A stretch of 64,000 nt of DNA from the NCBI GenBank assembly GCA_016903675.1, contig JADQBA010000025.1, positions 1 through 64,000 of the forward strand, read 5' to 3'. A program made the translations under genes and the position numbers. Below, piece by piece: positions 10,201 to 18,138 of the stretch; position 1 is the stretch's first letter, and each line of letters starts with the position of its first letter. Source of the DNA: Stigonema ocellatum SAG 48.90 = DSM 106950. GTDB taxonomy: Bacteria; Cyanobacteriota; Cyanobacteriia; Cyanobacteriales; Nostocaceae. A model generated the notes under the pieces. It was not told the DNA's origin and ran no database searches. It saw only the letters and a list, made by a program, of their open reading frames with translations.

Positions 10201-12704
10201 CAGCCTTCGCTGCGAGTGCTTATTCCCAATATGGTGTCCTTTTGTCCGGAGTTATGGGGGACATAGAAGCTGGATACCATTCAGGGAAGGTGGCTTTAAA
10301 GATACTGGAACTGTTTGGAGCAAGCGTTCTCAAATGTCAAGTTTATTTACTAGTGTATGGTTTTATTAGACCTTGGAAAGAAAAATTCCGGGCAAGCCTT
10401 GCACCGTTATTAGAAGCGTTGCAAAGTGGGTTGGAAAGAGGAGATATAGAATTTGCTGGCTATTGTACCTTCCACTACGGTGAAAAGGCATTTGCTGACG
10501 GAGAACCACTCCATGCGATCGCCCAAAAGCTTACCTCGTTCATTGAACTCATGGAGAAGTTCAAACAAGAGTTTAGTCTTTACTACGACAAAGTCTGGCA
10601 TCAGATGTGTTTAAATTTACAGGGGTTAGCTGAAGATAAATGTCGCCTCGTGGGAGACAGTTTTGATGAGTCTGAAATGTTACCGTATTTTCACAAAACA
10701 AAAAACGGCACATTGCTGTTCGCAACCTATACAGCTAAACTTACCCTGTTCTACTTATTTCAAGATAACACGTCCGCTACTGAGTGCGCTCGGTTAGCAC
10801 TGGATTATGCCAAGAGTGGTGCAGGCATGATGACAAGTGCGTACCACAATTTTTATTCTACACTTGCGCTCCTTGCTCTTTATCCCTATGCCGATAGTCA
10901 GCAACAAAATGAGTATATGAAATCTGTAGAACAGCTACAGTATACCATGCAGCGTTGGGCAGACCATGCTCCCATGAATTTTTTAAACAAATTCTATTTA
11001 GTAGAAGCAGAGAAACATCGGGTTCTAGGGGAATATGTTACAGCAATGGAAGCTTACGATCGCGCCATTGCCCTAGCCAAAGAAAACGAATACATCCACG
11101 AAGAAGCCCTCGCCTATGAGCTAGCAGGTAGATTCTACCTAGATTGGGGTAAACAGACAATTGCCCAAACCTACCTGACTGGTGCCTACTATGGTTATGC
11201 TCGTTGGGGAGCACTAGCCAAAGTTGAGGATTTAGAACAACGTTATCCTGAATTACTTGCCCCGATTATCCGCCAGGAAAAAATTCACCTCACCGTCAGT
11301 GGGACAAACTCTACGCTTGGTAGTACAAACTCTAGTGGTAATCTGGTTTCTGACACACTGGATTTGATAACAGTTGTCAAAGCCTCCCAAACCCTAGCCT
11401 GCGAAATTCATCTGGATAAGTTGCTGTCTACTTTGATGCAGGTGGTGATGGAAAATGCAGGAGCCGATGCGGGTGCTTTGATTTTACTAAAAGATGAGAA
11501 CTGGGTCATAGAAGCGAGTGCTAAGAAACACACGAAATATACAGTATTGCAATCTCTGCCAGTGGAGCAAAGTGAAGAGATTCCAGTGACTGCGATTAAT
11601 TATGTTAAACGGACAGGGGAAACTCTGGTGATTAATGATGACAGTGTCGAAACTTCCTTAGGGGCAGATCCTTATATTATCCGACACCAACCCAAAAGTC
11701 TGCTGTGTACACCGATGATCAATCAAGGTAAATTGATTGGCATTTTGTACCTGGAAAATAATTTGACACGGGGGGCGTTTAGTAGCGATCGCCTAGAAAT
11801 CCTCAAACTTCTATGTTCCCAAGCAGCCATTTCCCTGGAAAACGCCACTTTCTGTAATACCTTAGAACAAAAAGTCACCGCACGTACCCAAGAACTCTCT
11901 CAAGCCCTAGAACACCTCAAAGCAACGCAAAAAAAGCTAGTGGAATCTGAGAAAATGGCAGCATTGGGTAGCCTTGTGGCTGGAGTGGCGCATGAAATCA
12001 ACACTCCTATAGGCACAAGTATTACCGCTGCCTCTACCTTAGCTCATGAAACCAAAACCTTTGTGAATGAAGTTGCCCAAGGAAATCTGAAACGTTCAAT
12101 TCTACAAGGCTATGTGGAAGTAGCCAACCATAGCACCGCCCTGATTGTGAAAAACTTACATCGCGCCGGAGAACTCATCCAAAGCTTCAAGCAAGTCGCC
12201 GTTGACCAAACTAATCTAGAACAGCGCACCTTTGCCGTCAAACCCTACATAGAGGAAATCTTACTCAGCTTAGCACCCAAACTGAAACAGACTCCCCATA
12301 CCTTGACTGTTGAGGGCGACGAAACCATAAGCCTGAACAGCTATCCCGGCGCTCTAGCACAAATTATTACCAACATAACAGTAAATTCACTGTTGCACGC
12401 CTATCAACCACATGAGGTAGGACAGTTACACTTTAAGGTACAGCAGCAAGGGGAACAGGTGATTATTCAGTACAGCGATGACGGCTGTGGTATTTCCCAA
12501 GAAAATCTGAGCAAGATATTTGAGCCTTTCTTCACTACCGCTAGAAACCTTGGTGGAACTGGTTTAGGACTACATATTGTCTACAACTTGGTCACTCAGA
12601 AGCTGGGAGGAACAATTGATGTTAAAAGTCAAACCGGAGTGGGAACAATATTTATAATGAGATTCCCTTTATCAATAACTAGTAGTCTGTCAAGTTTTAG
12701 TTGA
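7233..12704 (+). CDS. Ser/Thr kinase - AAA ATPase - GAF - histidine kinase
   Basis: A giant cytosolic sensor of about 1823 residues. Order: Ser/Thr kinase (lysine in IIIKLL, catalytic loop VIHKDIKPSNI near residue 165, DFS in place of DFG, which is usual for this group), STAND-like ATPase with Walker A GFSGIGKT (about residue 380) and Walker B VIFLDDLQWAD, long helical TPR-like region, GAF (about 1390-1545), then a histidine kinase with H-box VAHEINTP (about 1588) and ATP lid GGTGLGLHI. ATG 7233 is preferred to the TTG at 7224. Two oddities: a glycine/glutamate-rich insert of about 40 residues inside the kinase domain, encoded by heptad repeats (7515-7638), and a C-terminal end encoded by a miniature element (12679 on). 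It is a tandem homologue of the gene at the left edge and probably signals through the receiver-kinase encoded next. Confidence 0.92.
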   Translation: MTSNIVTIPGYETLEPIYTGPRTLVYRGTRIVDQKSIIIKLLRNEYPSFHELVQFHNQYTIAKNLDLPGVIQPLALLNYCNSYALIMEFGGISLKEWGMGSGEWGMGSGEEGVGSGEEGVGNGEEGMGSGEEGVGRNSDFLSDFLHIAIQIVVTLDGLYRHRVIHKDIKPSNIVINPVTKEVKLIDFSIASLLPRETQTLTSPKVLEGTLAYISPEQTGRMNRLIDYRTDFYSLGVTFYELLTGQLPFTSVDPMELVHCHIAKEPPKVHTLNSHIPPILSEIVSKLMAKNAEDRYQSALGLKYDLEICLQQWQTRENIPPFKLASRDISDRFIIPEKLYGRAKEVETLLAAFDRVSGNRPEKDSEDKLTPKIELILVAGFSGIGKTAVVNEVHKPIVRAKGYFIKGKFDQFQRNIPFSGFVQALQNLMRQLLTETDAQIEQWKAKIMVALGDQARVIIEVIPELERIIGKQPAISELSGSAAQNRFNLLFVKFIQVFTTIDHPLVIFLDDLQWADSASLKLMQLLMSEKNSGYLLLIGAYRDNEVSAAHPLMLTLDEIRKAEATLDTITLAALNQSDLNHLIADTLSCSPELAAPLTTLVHCKTKGNPFFTNQFLKSLHEDGLITFNFEAGYWQCDIAEVKALSLTDDVVEFMALQLQKLPDATQEVLKLAACIGNSFDLATLAIVYEKSPVETAADLWKALQEELVIPTSEVYKFYQDGHGSLLTVNNQQSTINNQQIAIYKFLHDRVQQAAYSLIPEEQKQSTHLKIGQLLLRNTTDAARQETIFEIVNQLNIGVGLISDRIEKDELAQLNLMAGRKAKASTAYAAAIAYLYVGMELLAADSWHSQYDLTLGLHLEAIETEYLNAHFEQSANLAEIALQNCKTLLHRIAVYQQKIQFFTAQNQMPLALSTGLESLELMGFSLVPGLEVGSSVVALEDLEKQPVMSDPHQLAAMRILVTVTPAAFMASPTIYSQVIFTMIHLCQEHGYSAFAASAYSQYGVLLSGVMGDIEAGYHSGKVALKILELFGASVLKCQVYLLVYGFIRPWKEKFRASLAPLLEALQSGLERGDIEFAGYCTFHYGEKAFADGEPLHAIAQKLTSFIELMEKFKQEFSLYYDKVWHQMCLNLQGLAEDKCRLVGDSFDESEMLPYFHKTKNGTLLFATYTAKLTLFYLFQDNTSATECARLALDYAKSGAGMMTSAYHNFYSTLALLALYPYADSQQQNEYMKSVEQLQYTMQRWADHAPMNFLNKFYLVEAEKHRVLGEYVTAMEAYDRAIALAKENEYIHEEALAYELAGRFYLDWGKQTIAQTYLTGAYYGYARWGALAKVEDLEQRYPELLAPIIRQEKIHLTVSGTNSTLGSTNSSGNLVSDTLDLITVVKASQTLACEIHLDKLLSTLMQVVMENAGADAGALILLKDENWVIEASAKKHTKYTVLQSLPVEQSEEIPVTAINYVKRTGETLVINDDSVETSLGADPYIIRHQPKSLLCTPMINQGKLIGILYLENNLTRGAFSSDRLEILKLLCSQAAISLENATFCNTLEQKVTARTQELSQALEHLKATQKKLVESEKMAALGSLVAGVAHEINTPIGTSITAASTLAHETKTFVNEVAQGNLKRSILQGYVEVANHSTALIVKNLHRAGELIQSFKQVAVDQTNLEQRTFAVKPYIEEILLSLAPKLKQTPHTLTVEGDETISLNSYPGALAQIITNITVNSLLHAYQPHEVGQLHFKVQQQGEQVIIQYSDDGCGISQENLSKIFEPFFTTARNLGGTGLGLHIVYNLVTQKLGGTIDVKSQTGVGTIFIMRFPLSITSSLSSFS
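7515..7638 (+). repeat. Heptad GGGGAGT/GGGGAAT repeats within coding sequence
   Basis: About seventeen units of GGGGA(A/G)(T/G) type lie in frame in the kinase domain just after the hinge (MEFGGISLKEW) and encode a Gly/Glu/Met/Val-rich run. The same repeat type is non-coding at 32711-32755 and 34840-35017. Confidence 0.85.
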
Positions 12705-12800
12705 TTGGTAAGTAAGTTCGTAGTAAGGACTTTAGTCCTTAGACAATAAGGACTAAAGTCCTTACTACAAACCCTCAAAACTAGCTTGACAGAGTACTAG
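12679..12800. mobile_element. 122-bp miniature inverted-repeat element
   Basis: Ends CTAGTAGTCTGTCAAG and CTTGACAGAGTACTAG are inverted copies matching at 15 of 16 bases; the centre is a strong hairpin (AGTAAGGACTTTAGTCCTTA and its complement, 12721-12767). The left end overlaps the last codons and stop of the upstream kinase gene. The central stem may also act as a terminator. Confidence 0.75.
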
Positions 12801-12823
12801 ATACTCCCTTTTGGCAAGCGCAG

Positions 12824-14338
12824 ATGATGGAAAGTAATATTTATGACTCTCGAACTGAGATAGATGACGATGTTTTAGTATTTGAGGATAATACCGATGC
12901 AATTCAATTAGAGGAGGGAACTGCTTGGAAAATCATGATTGTGGACGATGATCCAGAAGTTCACCAAGCGACTACACTAGCCCTAAAAAACTTTACCTTT
13001 GAGGGGAAAACCTTAAATTTCATCTTTGCCCACTCTGGTAAAGAAGCCAAGCAGCTCATTGAATCTCACCCAGACACAGCGTTCATATTGCTAGACGTGG
13101 TCATGGAAACCAACGACGCTGGGTTAGAGGTGGTTAAGTATATTCGAGAGGAATTAAAAAATCAATTCGTGCGGATAATTTTACGCACAGGTCAGCCAGG
13201 AGAAGCACCAGAGGAATCGGTGATTCTTAACTATGATATCAACGATTATCAGCTGAAGGTGGAACTGACTCGCCAAAAGCTAGTTACTATTGCGATCGCC
13301 ACTTTAAGATCATACCGTGATTTACTGGTTCTAGAGGATAACAGGAAAAAATTAACAGAACTCAATGCCGTTTTAGAACAACAGAAAGCTACACTTACCC
13401 AAATGTTGGACAAGTTGCAACAAACTGAACTCCAGCTCGTGCAACGTGAGAAAATGGGGGCAATTGGCAATATGGTTGCAGGGGTAGCTCACGAGATCAA
13501 CAACCCAATTGGCTTTATTTCAGGTAATTTGCAACCTGCTGTTGACTATATTCATGACTTATTTGAACTGCTTGACCTCTATCAACATAAGTTTCCCAAT
13601 GCGGGACCGGAAATTGAGGAGGAAATTGCAGCTATAGACTTGGAGTATTTACGGGAGGATCTGCCCAAACTCATTTCCTCGATGGGAACAGGGATTCAAC
13701 GCATTCGTAATATTACCACCAGTCTGCTAACTTTCTCTAGAGCAGATTGCGATCGCAAAGTTCCCTTTAATATCCACTCTGGCATTGACAGTACCATCCT
13801 CATTCTTAAACATCGATTGAAGGAAAATAAAAATCGTCCTGAAATTAAAGTAGTGAAAGACTACGGGGATTTGCCAGATGTGGAATGCTTCCCCGGACAA
13901 ATCAATCAAGTATTCATGAACCTGCTGGCAAATGCTATTGATGCTTTTGAACTGGGGATTGGCGACTGGGGACTGGCGACTGGGGATTGGAATTGGGACC
14001 CCAACCAAATCTTCAAAGAATTTCTTCCCCAATCACCAATTCCCAATCACCAATCACCAATTCCTACAATTCGCATTTCCACAGAATTAAATCCACCAAA
14101 GACAAGTGTTTTGATTCGCATTCAAGATAATGGTGTGGGTATGTCCGAGGAAGTTAAACAAAAGCTGTTTGAGAGTTTATTCACTACTAAACCTGTGGGT
14201 AAGGGAACAGGACTAGGACTGGCGATCGCCCGTCAAATCGTAGTTGAAAAACACCAAGGAACTTTGGAGGTTTATTCCGAACTAGGACATGGTTCAGAGT
14301 TTCTGATTACCATTCCAGTCAAAGGTGAATTTATATAG
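12824..14338 (+). CDS. Receiver - histidine kinase (hybrid two-component protein)
   Basis: A 504-residue soluble protein. An N-terminal receiver (about residues 30-155: VDDDPEVHQ acidic pair, phospho-acceptor Asp in FILLDVVME) is followed by a coiled coil (about 165-210) and a histidine kinase with H-box VAHEINNP, N-box NQVFMNLLANAIDAFE, and ATP lid GKGTGLGLAI. The order receiver then kinase suggests it both accepts phosphate from an upstream sensor (the neighbouring giant kinase is the obvious candidate) and passes a signal on. Between N-box and G-box there is an insert of about 40 residues (DWGLATGDWNWDPN and following) encoded by dispersed repeat DNA (about 13951-14066). ATG at 12824 or 12827; no strong ribosome binding site. 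Confidence 0.88.
   Translation: MMESNIYDSRTEIDDDVLVFEDNTDAIQLEEGTAWKIMIVDDDPEVHQATTLALKNFTFEGKTLNFIFAHSGKEAKQLIESHPDTAFILLDVVMETNDAGLEVVKYIREELKNQFVRIILRTGQPGEAPEESVILNYDINDYQLKVELTRQKLVTIAIATLRSYRDLLVLEDNRKKLTELNAVLEQQKATLTQMLDKLQQTELQLVQREKMGAIGNMVAGVAHEINNPIGFISGNLQPAVDYIHDLFELLDLYQHKFPNAGPEIEEEIAAIDLEYLREDLPKLISSMGTGIQRIRNITTSLLTFSRADCDRKVPFNIHSGIDSTILILKHRLKENKNRPEIKVVKDYGDLPDVECFPGQINQVFMNLLANAIDAFELGIGDWGLATGDWNWDPNQIFKEFLPQSPIPNHQSPIPTIRISTELNPPKTSVLIRIQDNGVGMSEEVKQKLFESLFTTKPVGKGTGLGLAIARQIVVEKHQGTLEVYSELGHGSEFLITIPVKGEFI
13951..14066 (+). repeat. Dispersed repeat inserted in frame in the kinase ATPase domain
   Basis: GACTGGGGATTGG-type repeats on the left and CCAATCACCAATTCC-type repeats on the right are partly complementary, and the middle (CCCAACCAAATCTT) resembles the arms of the 6349-6801 element. 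It reads through without stops between N-box and G-box. Confidence 0.7.
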
Positions 14339-14360
14339 CAATCCTATTTGAGATATCAAC

Positions 14361-14433
14361 AGAGGGGACAAGGAGGACAAGGAGGACAAGGGGGACAAGG
14401 GGGACAAGGGGGACAAGGGGGACAAGGAGGACA
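14361..14433 (+). repeat. Tandem 9-bp GGACAAGGR repeat
   Basis: Eight units of GGACAAGGA/GGACAAGGG. They are probably not translated: the adjacent small gene has its own ATG beyond the repeat. Confidence 0.85.
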
Positions 14434-14476
14434 AACCAAAACTGAAACTATCCAAGGACATAAAGAAATTATTTTG

Positions 14477-14671
14477 ATGGAACGGACAACGGGTGATTTG
14501 TTTGAAGGAGAAGCAGCGCGGGAGATGTTGGGACTACCTGTGGGTGCTACGGTTCGCATCAAACCAAGTAACCTGGAAAAATACGTTGTTTTCGTCCAAA
14601 GCACTTCTGCAAATCGAAAACTCATTGCTGGGACACGCTTCCTCTATGAAGTAGAGGACTGGAGTAGTTGA
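14477..14671 (+). CDS. Small hypothetical protein (64 aa)
   Basis: Encodes MERTTGDLFEGEAAREML, then GATVRIKPSNLEKYVVFVQ and RFLYEVEDWSS: a compact, mixed-charge soluble protein that I do not recognise. The frame is open further upstream only because the 9-bp repeat has no stops; the first ATG after the repeat is at 14477, preceded by AAAGAAA, a weak ribosome binding site. It stands alone between copies of the ATAGCAATCCTATTTGAG repeat (14334 and 14710). Confidence 0.5.
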   Translation: MERTTGDLFEGEAAREMLGLPVGATVRIKPSNLEKYVVFVQSTSANRKLIAGTRFLYEVEDWSS

Positions 14672-14708
14672 TTTTGATTAAAGTATAGGCTTCTATCTTT
14701 GATTGAGT

Positions 14709-14824
14709 TATAGCAATCCTATTTGAGTTGTGACACATAATTTTTTTTAACGAACCGCCAAGACCCCAAGAACGCCAAGGAAAGAGAGAAGAGAAAATTT
14801 CACAAATGATTTAGGATTGCTATA
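14709..14824. mobile_element. Miniature element with ATAGCAATCCT ends
   Basis: Left end TATAGCAATCCTATTTGAG and right end ending AGGATTGCTATA are inverted; both continue into TTGTGA. Single copies of the left end occur at 14334 and, diverged, at 18853 and 58719. Confidence 0.6.
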
Positions 14825-14844
14825 TTATATATGTGTTAGGCATT

Positions 14845-14996
14845 CACAAAAGGGCGTTGCTGAATCAAGATATGAATTGTGAAAATCGCGCCGCTCGTAG
14901 AGACGCGATTAATCGCGTCTCTACGAGGGTTTTGCGAAATTACAAATTTGTAACCAAACGTGATTCATTACTAAATTCAGCAACGCCCACAAAAGG
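14845..14996. mobile_element. Miniature GCGTTGCTGAAT element with 9-bp target duplication
   Basis: Inverted ends GCGTTGCTGAAT...ATTCAGCAACGC bound a 134-base body with a perfect 34-base palindrome in its centre (14894-14927, CGTAGAGACGCGATT half). The direct repeat CACAAAAGG flanks it at 14845-14853 and 14988-14996, the signature of transposition. Confidence 0.85.
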
Positions 14997-15014
14997 GACT
15001 TTTGTTTAACTCCT

Positions 15015-15311
15015 ATGGCAAAAGATAAATTTCATGATGTTGTCAGAACTGCCTTAGAAAAAGAGGACTGGAAGATTACGGCTGACCCTTATGAAATTAA
15101 TGTGGATGACGTAGATTTTGAGATTGATTTAGCAGCAGAACAACTCTTGGCAGCAGAACGAGAGGGGCGAAAAATCGCGGTGGAGGTTAAAAGTTTTATC
15201 AGTCCATCAAATGTTTCAGAATTTCATACCGCTTTGGGACAGTTTCTAAACACTATATTAACTTTTGTTAATTTGCGTCAAACCAACCAACAACCAACTT
15301 TCAACAAATAG
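15015..15311 (+). pseudogene. XisH-family protein, C-terminally truncated
   Basis: The first 78 residues match XisH (fdxN-element excision controlling factor family, nuclease-like fold): FHDVVRTALEKEDWKIT, DFEIDLAAEQLLAAE, RKIAVEVKSFISPS, EFHTALGQFLN. Typical XisH is about 138 residues; here the frame leaves the family after GQFLN and ends in an unrelated tail at 15311. The acidic/lysine core (D..E.K in AVEVKSF) is retained. No xisI follows. It is probably an inactive remnant. Confidence 0.7.
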
Positions 15312-15437
15312 TTGTGTTTATTCACGCCGAGTTACTTAATCTTCATTGAAGTATTATAGCAATTGCTTCTCTCTGCGTCCTCGGCGTCCTCTGCGGTTCA
15401 TTTTATTGAAAAAAATCAACCGAAACACAAAAAATAA

Positions 15438-16406
15438 CTAACAGCAGCCGCCACCATTATAGTGCCAAGTTGAATCAGTGATGAGTATTTTTTCTGGATG
15501 CAAAGCAGCTAATTTAGCAGCGGTTTTATCACACACAGCCGCAGGTACACCCCGTTGCAGAATATGCCCATCTCGGTCATCAAAAAAAGGTTCTGTTTCA
15601 GTATAAATAGCTGTCTTACCTGTAAAAATGCAAGCACCATCTTCAGGAATTGCCACTTTAAAAGCTATAGAATCGAGACTTTCTAAGAGCAAATGTTCTT
15701 TTAAACCGTAATTTTGGCGGTCTAAAATACGATAGGGACGACGCGCCCGAATTTCCACCTGACCGAAGCCAGCATCCACAAGATGCTGTATATATTCTTC
15801 ATAGGTAAGTGCTCCTGACAAACACATTGCTCGTAACCGCTCATCTTTTTGCAGGTGTTCTGGAATCGGACGAGTAGCGATGGGATCGCTCATGAGCAAG
15901 CGTCCGTTTGGCTTTAAAACTCGATTTGCTTCCCCTAGAGCTAAGTGTAAATCTGTGGGTTTAAAAATATTAAATAGACAATTTTGTGCTACCACATCTA
16001 CAGAAGCATCGGGAACAGGTAGAGAAAAAGCATCACCTTCTCGAATATCCACAAAACTCACATCGAACCAGTCATTTTCTCGCGCCGCAAGTTCTAAGTT
16101 ACGAATCGCAGCTTCCCGCATAGCCGCTACCGGATCGACTGCGATGACTGCCCCCGGACGGCGAGAGAAATAAGCAAATTGTAGTGCTTCCAAACCACCG
16201 CCAACACCTACATAGAGTACAGTTAGAGCATTAGCCAATTCATTGGCATGAACAGTCGTACCGCAGCCATAGTTCATCTCCTGCATCTGTTCGGGAATTT
16301 TCAGTCCTGGTAGTTGCAGCGGATTGCTTTGGACACAACACAAACCAACTTCTGGTGTTTCGGCAACTTCCGTGTAAAATTTAGCAGTTGTGTCAAGATA
16401 GCTCAT
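15438..16406 (-). CDS. arsM: Arsenite methyltransferase, arsenosugar type
   Basis: A 322-residue class I SAM methyltransferase. SAM-binding motif LYVGVGGGLEALQFA, acidic residue in VIAVDPV, and the conserved cysteines in GLCCVQSN, NYGCGTT, LRAMCLSG and the GGGCC C-terminus fit the arsenosugar-associated ArsM family of cyanobacteria, which methylates trivalent arsenic to dimethylated species in the cytosol. It is the last gene of a leftward operon with a FAD reductase and the arsenosugar glycosyltransferase; 121 bases separate it from the reductase. The radical SAM enzyme ArsS, which makes the adenosyl intermediate in this pathway, is not in the window. Confidence 0.88.
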   Translation of the reverse strand: MSYLDTTAKFYTEVAETPEVGLCCVQSNPLQLPGLKIPEQMQEMNYGCGTTVHANELANALTVLYVGVGGGLEALQFAYFSRRPGAVIAVDPVAAMREAAIRNLELAARENDWFDVSFVDIREGDAFSLPVPDASVDVVAQNCLFNIFKPTDLHLALGEANRVLKPNGRLLMSDPIATRPIPEHLQKDERLRAMCLSGALTYEEYIQHLVDAGFGQVEIRARRPYRILDRQNYGLKEHLLLESLDSIAFKVAIPEDGACIFTGKTAIYTETEPFFDDRDGHILQRGVPAAVCDKTAAKLAALHPEKILITDSTWHYNGGGCC

Positions 16407-16527
16407 TTTAATTCTTCACTTGTCTTAGAGAGCTTACACCTACCCAAAGGGAGGTGTGTGGAGTTGTCACGAACTGTAGCCAACAAGAAGGATCTACCCA
16501 ATTAGCTATCATAGCAGATGACGATGC

Positions 16528-18138
16528 TTAAATAAACTTTGCTAGTAGCTTCAACAAAAATGGGATGGGGAATTGGAGGAAAGTTTGGCGGTAGTACTCA
16601 TCTGCCGCTTTCTTAATGGCCTCTGCCTGGGTAGGATAAGGATGAATGACGCGAGCAAGGGCGTTAAGACCCTGTTTAGTGACAATTGCCAAAGTGATTT
16701 CACTGATGAACTCTCCTGCATGACGCGCCACGATTGTTGCTCCCAAAATCTGGTCTGAACCTCGTCGGTGCAAAATTTTGACAAATCCTTCCGGTTCACC
16801 GTCCGTCAAGGCTCGATCAACAGTAGAGAAGGGAATGTGGATAGTTTGGGTGTCGAAACCCTGAGCGTGAGCTTCCATCTCGTATAGTCCGACATGGGCA
16901 ATTTCTGGATCGGTATACGTCACCCACGGCATAATTAAACTATTGAGTTTACTCCGTCCCAATCCAAAGGGACAAAACAGGGCATTTTGAATGACGATTC
17001 GGGCAGCCGCATCAGCCGCATGGGTATATTTCCAGTTCATGCAGATGTCTCCTGCGGCATAGATGCGCTTATTGGTGGTTTGAAGATAGTCATTCACTAC
17101 CACTCCACGACGGGAATCGTACTTTACACCAACAGCTTCTAAATTTAGTCCATCTAAATTGGGAGACCGTCCCACACCAACCAGAATTTCGTCTACCACC
17201 ACTGTTTTAACCGCACCATTCTGCTGGTAGTGGATGACTTTGCCCACATTCGTCTGTTCTACCTGTTGGAGGGTGCAATCCAGAATAATGTGCATACCTT
17301 CCTGCAAAAAGCGTTGCTGAACAATTTTTGCGGCATCGGCATCTTCGCGATTCAGCAAACGCCCATTTTTATGCAATAATGTTACCTCACTGCCGAGGCG
17401 TTGGAATGCTTGCGCCAGCTCGCATCCAATCGGTCCACCGCCGATGACGGCTAACCGTCTTGGGCGATGGGTGAGGGAAAAGACAGTTTCATTGGTCAGG
17501 AATCCGGCTTCGGTGAGTCCAGAAATTTGGGGGGAACTCGCACTGGCACCTGTGGCAATGACTGCTTTTTTAAAGTACAATCGGCTGCTGTTGACTGCGA
17601 TCGCTTTGCCATCGATAAACTGACCACTTCCCAGAAACACATCTATTCCCAGATTACGAAATTCTTCTGCCGAGTCGTGATGACTAATTCCGGCTCGAAT
17701 GCGCCGCATTCGCTGCATCACCGCTGCAAAATCAATGTCTACTGAGTCTGGTGGATGGATACCAAACGGTGCGGCATTCCGGATGTTGGCAGCCACCCGC
17801 GAGGACTGAATCACGGTCTTGGATGGAACACAGCCCAAGTTGAGGCAATCACCACCCATCAGACTTTTCTCAATCAGTGCTATTTTTAACCCTAGCTTCA
17901 GCCCAGCCGCCCCAGCCGCCACCACCAGTCCGGCGGTTCCAGCACCAATCACTACGAGGTCATAGCACGGCGCACTTTGAGGATTCACCCAATCGAGCGG
18001 ATGAACGTGAGAAATTAAGGATTGATTGTATTCATCTAGTGGTTGGACGAAAGGTTCATCGCGAATTGATTGCGGCATAGGTAGATTTTCTCTTAGCAAC
18101 AGTTGGGTTCGCGGTTTTGGATCAGCGAATGTCTTCAT
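16528..18138 (-). CDS. FAD pyridine nucleotide-disulfide oxidoreductase (mercuric reductase-like)
   Basis: About 536 residues. FAD motif VVIGAGTAGLVVAAG, redox-active pair in GGDCLNLGCVPSK, NAD(P) motif IGGGPIGCELAQAFQRLG, FAD motif YAAGDI, and the dimer-domain HPYPTQAEA. There is no N-terminal HMA domain and no C-terminal vicinal Cys pair, so true mercuric reductase activity is doubtful; members of this group recur in arsenosugar clusters, where a thiol or arsenic redox role is plausible. ATG 18138 is chosen because it overlaps the glycosyltransferase stop by 17 bases; 18168 and 18078 are alternatives. Confidence 0.82.
   Translation of the reverse strand: MKTFADPKPRTQLLLRENLPMPQSIRDEPFVQPLDEYNQSLISHVHPLDWVNPQSAPCYDLVVIGAGTAGLVVAAGAAGLKLGLKIALIEKSLMGGDCLNLGCVPSKTVIQSSRVAANIRNAAPFGIHPPDSVDIDFAAVMQRMRRIRAGISHHDSAEEFRNLGIDVFLGSGQFIDGKAIAVNSSRLYFKKAVIATGASASSPQISGLTEAGFLTNETVFSLTHRPRRLAVIGGGPIGCELAQAFQRLGSEVTLLHKNGRLLNREDADAAKIVQQRFLQEGMHIILDCTLQQVEQTNVGKVIHYQQNGAVKTVVVDEILVGVGRSPNLDGLNLEAVGVKYDSRRGVVVNDYLQTTNKRIYAAGDICMNWKYTHAADAAARIVIQNALFCPFGLGRSKLNSLIMPWVTYTDPEIAHVGLYEMEAHAQGFDTQTIHIPFSTVDRALTDGEPEGFVKILHRRGSDQILGATIVARHAGEFISEITLAIVTKQGLNALARVIHPYPTQAEAIKKAADEYYRQTFLQFPIPFLLKLLAKFI

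Noticed and set aside
14361..14433. CRISPR array
   Set aside because: Units are nine bases with no spacers; no cas genes in the window.
14348..14476. Gly-Gln repeat extension of the 64-residue protein
   Set aside because: Encoded by the 9-bp tandem repeat; the ATG after the repeat is a better start.
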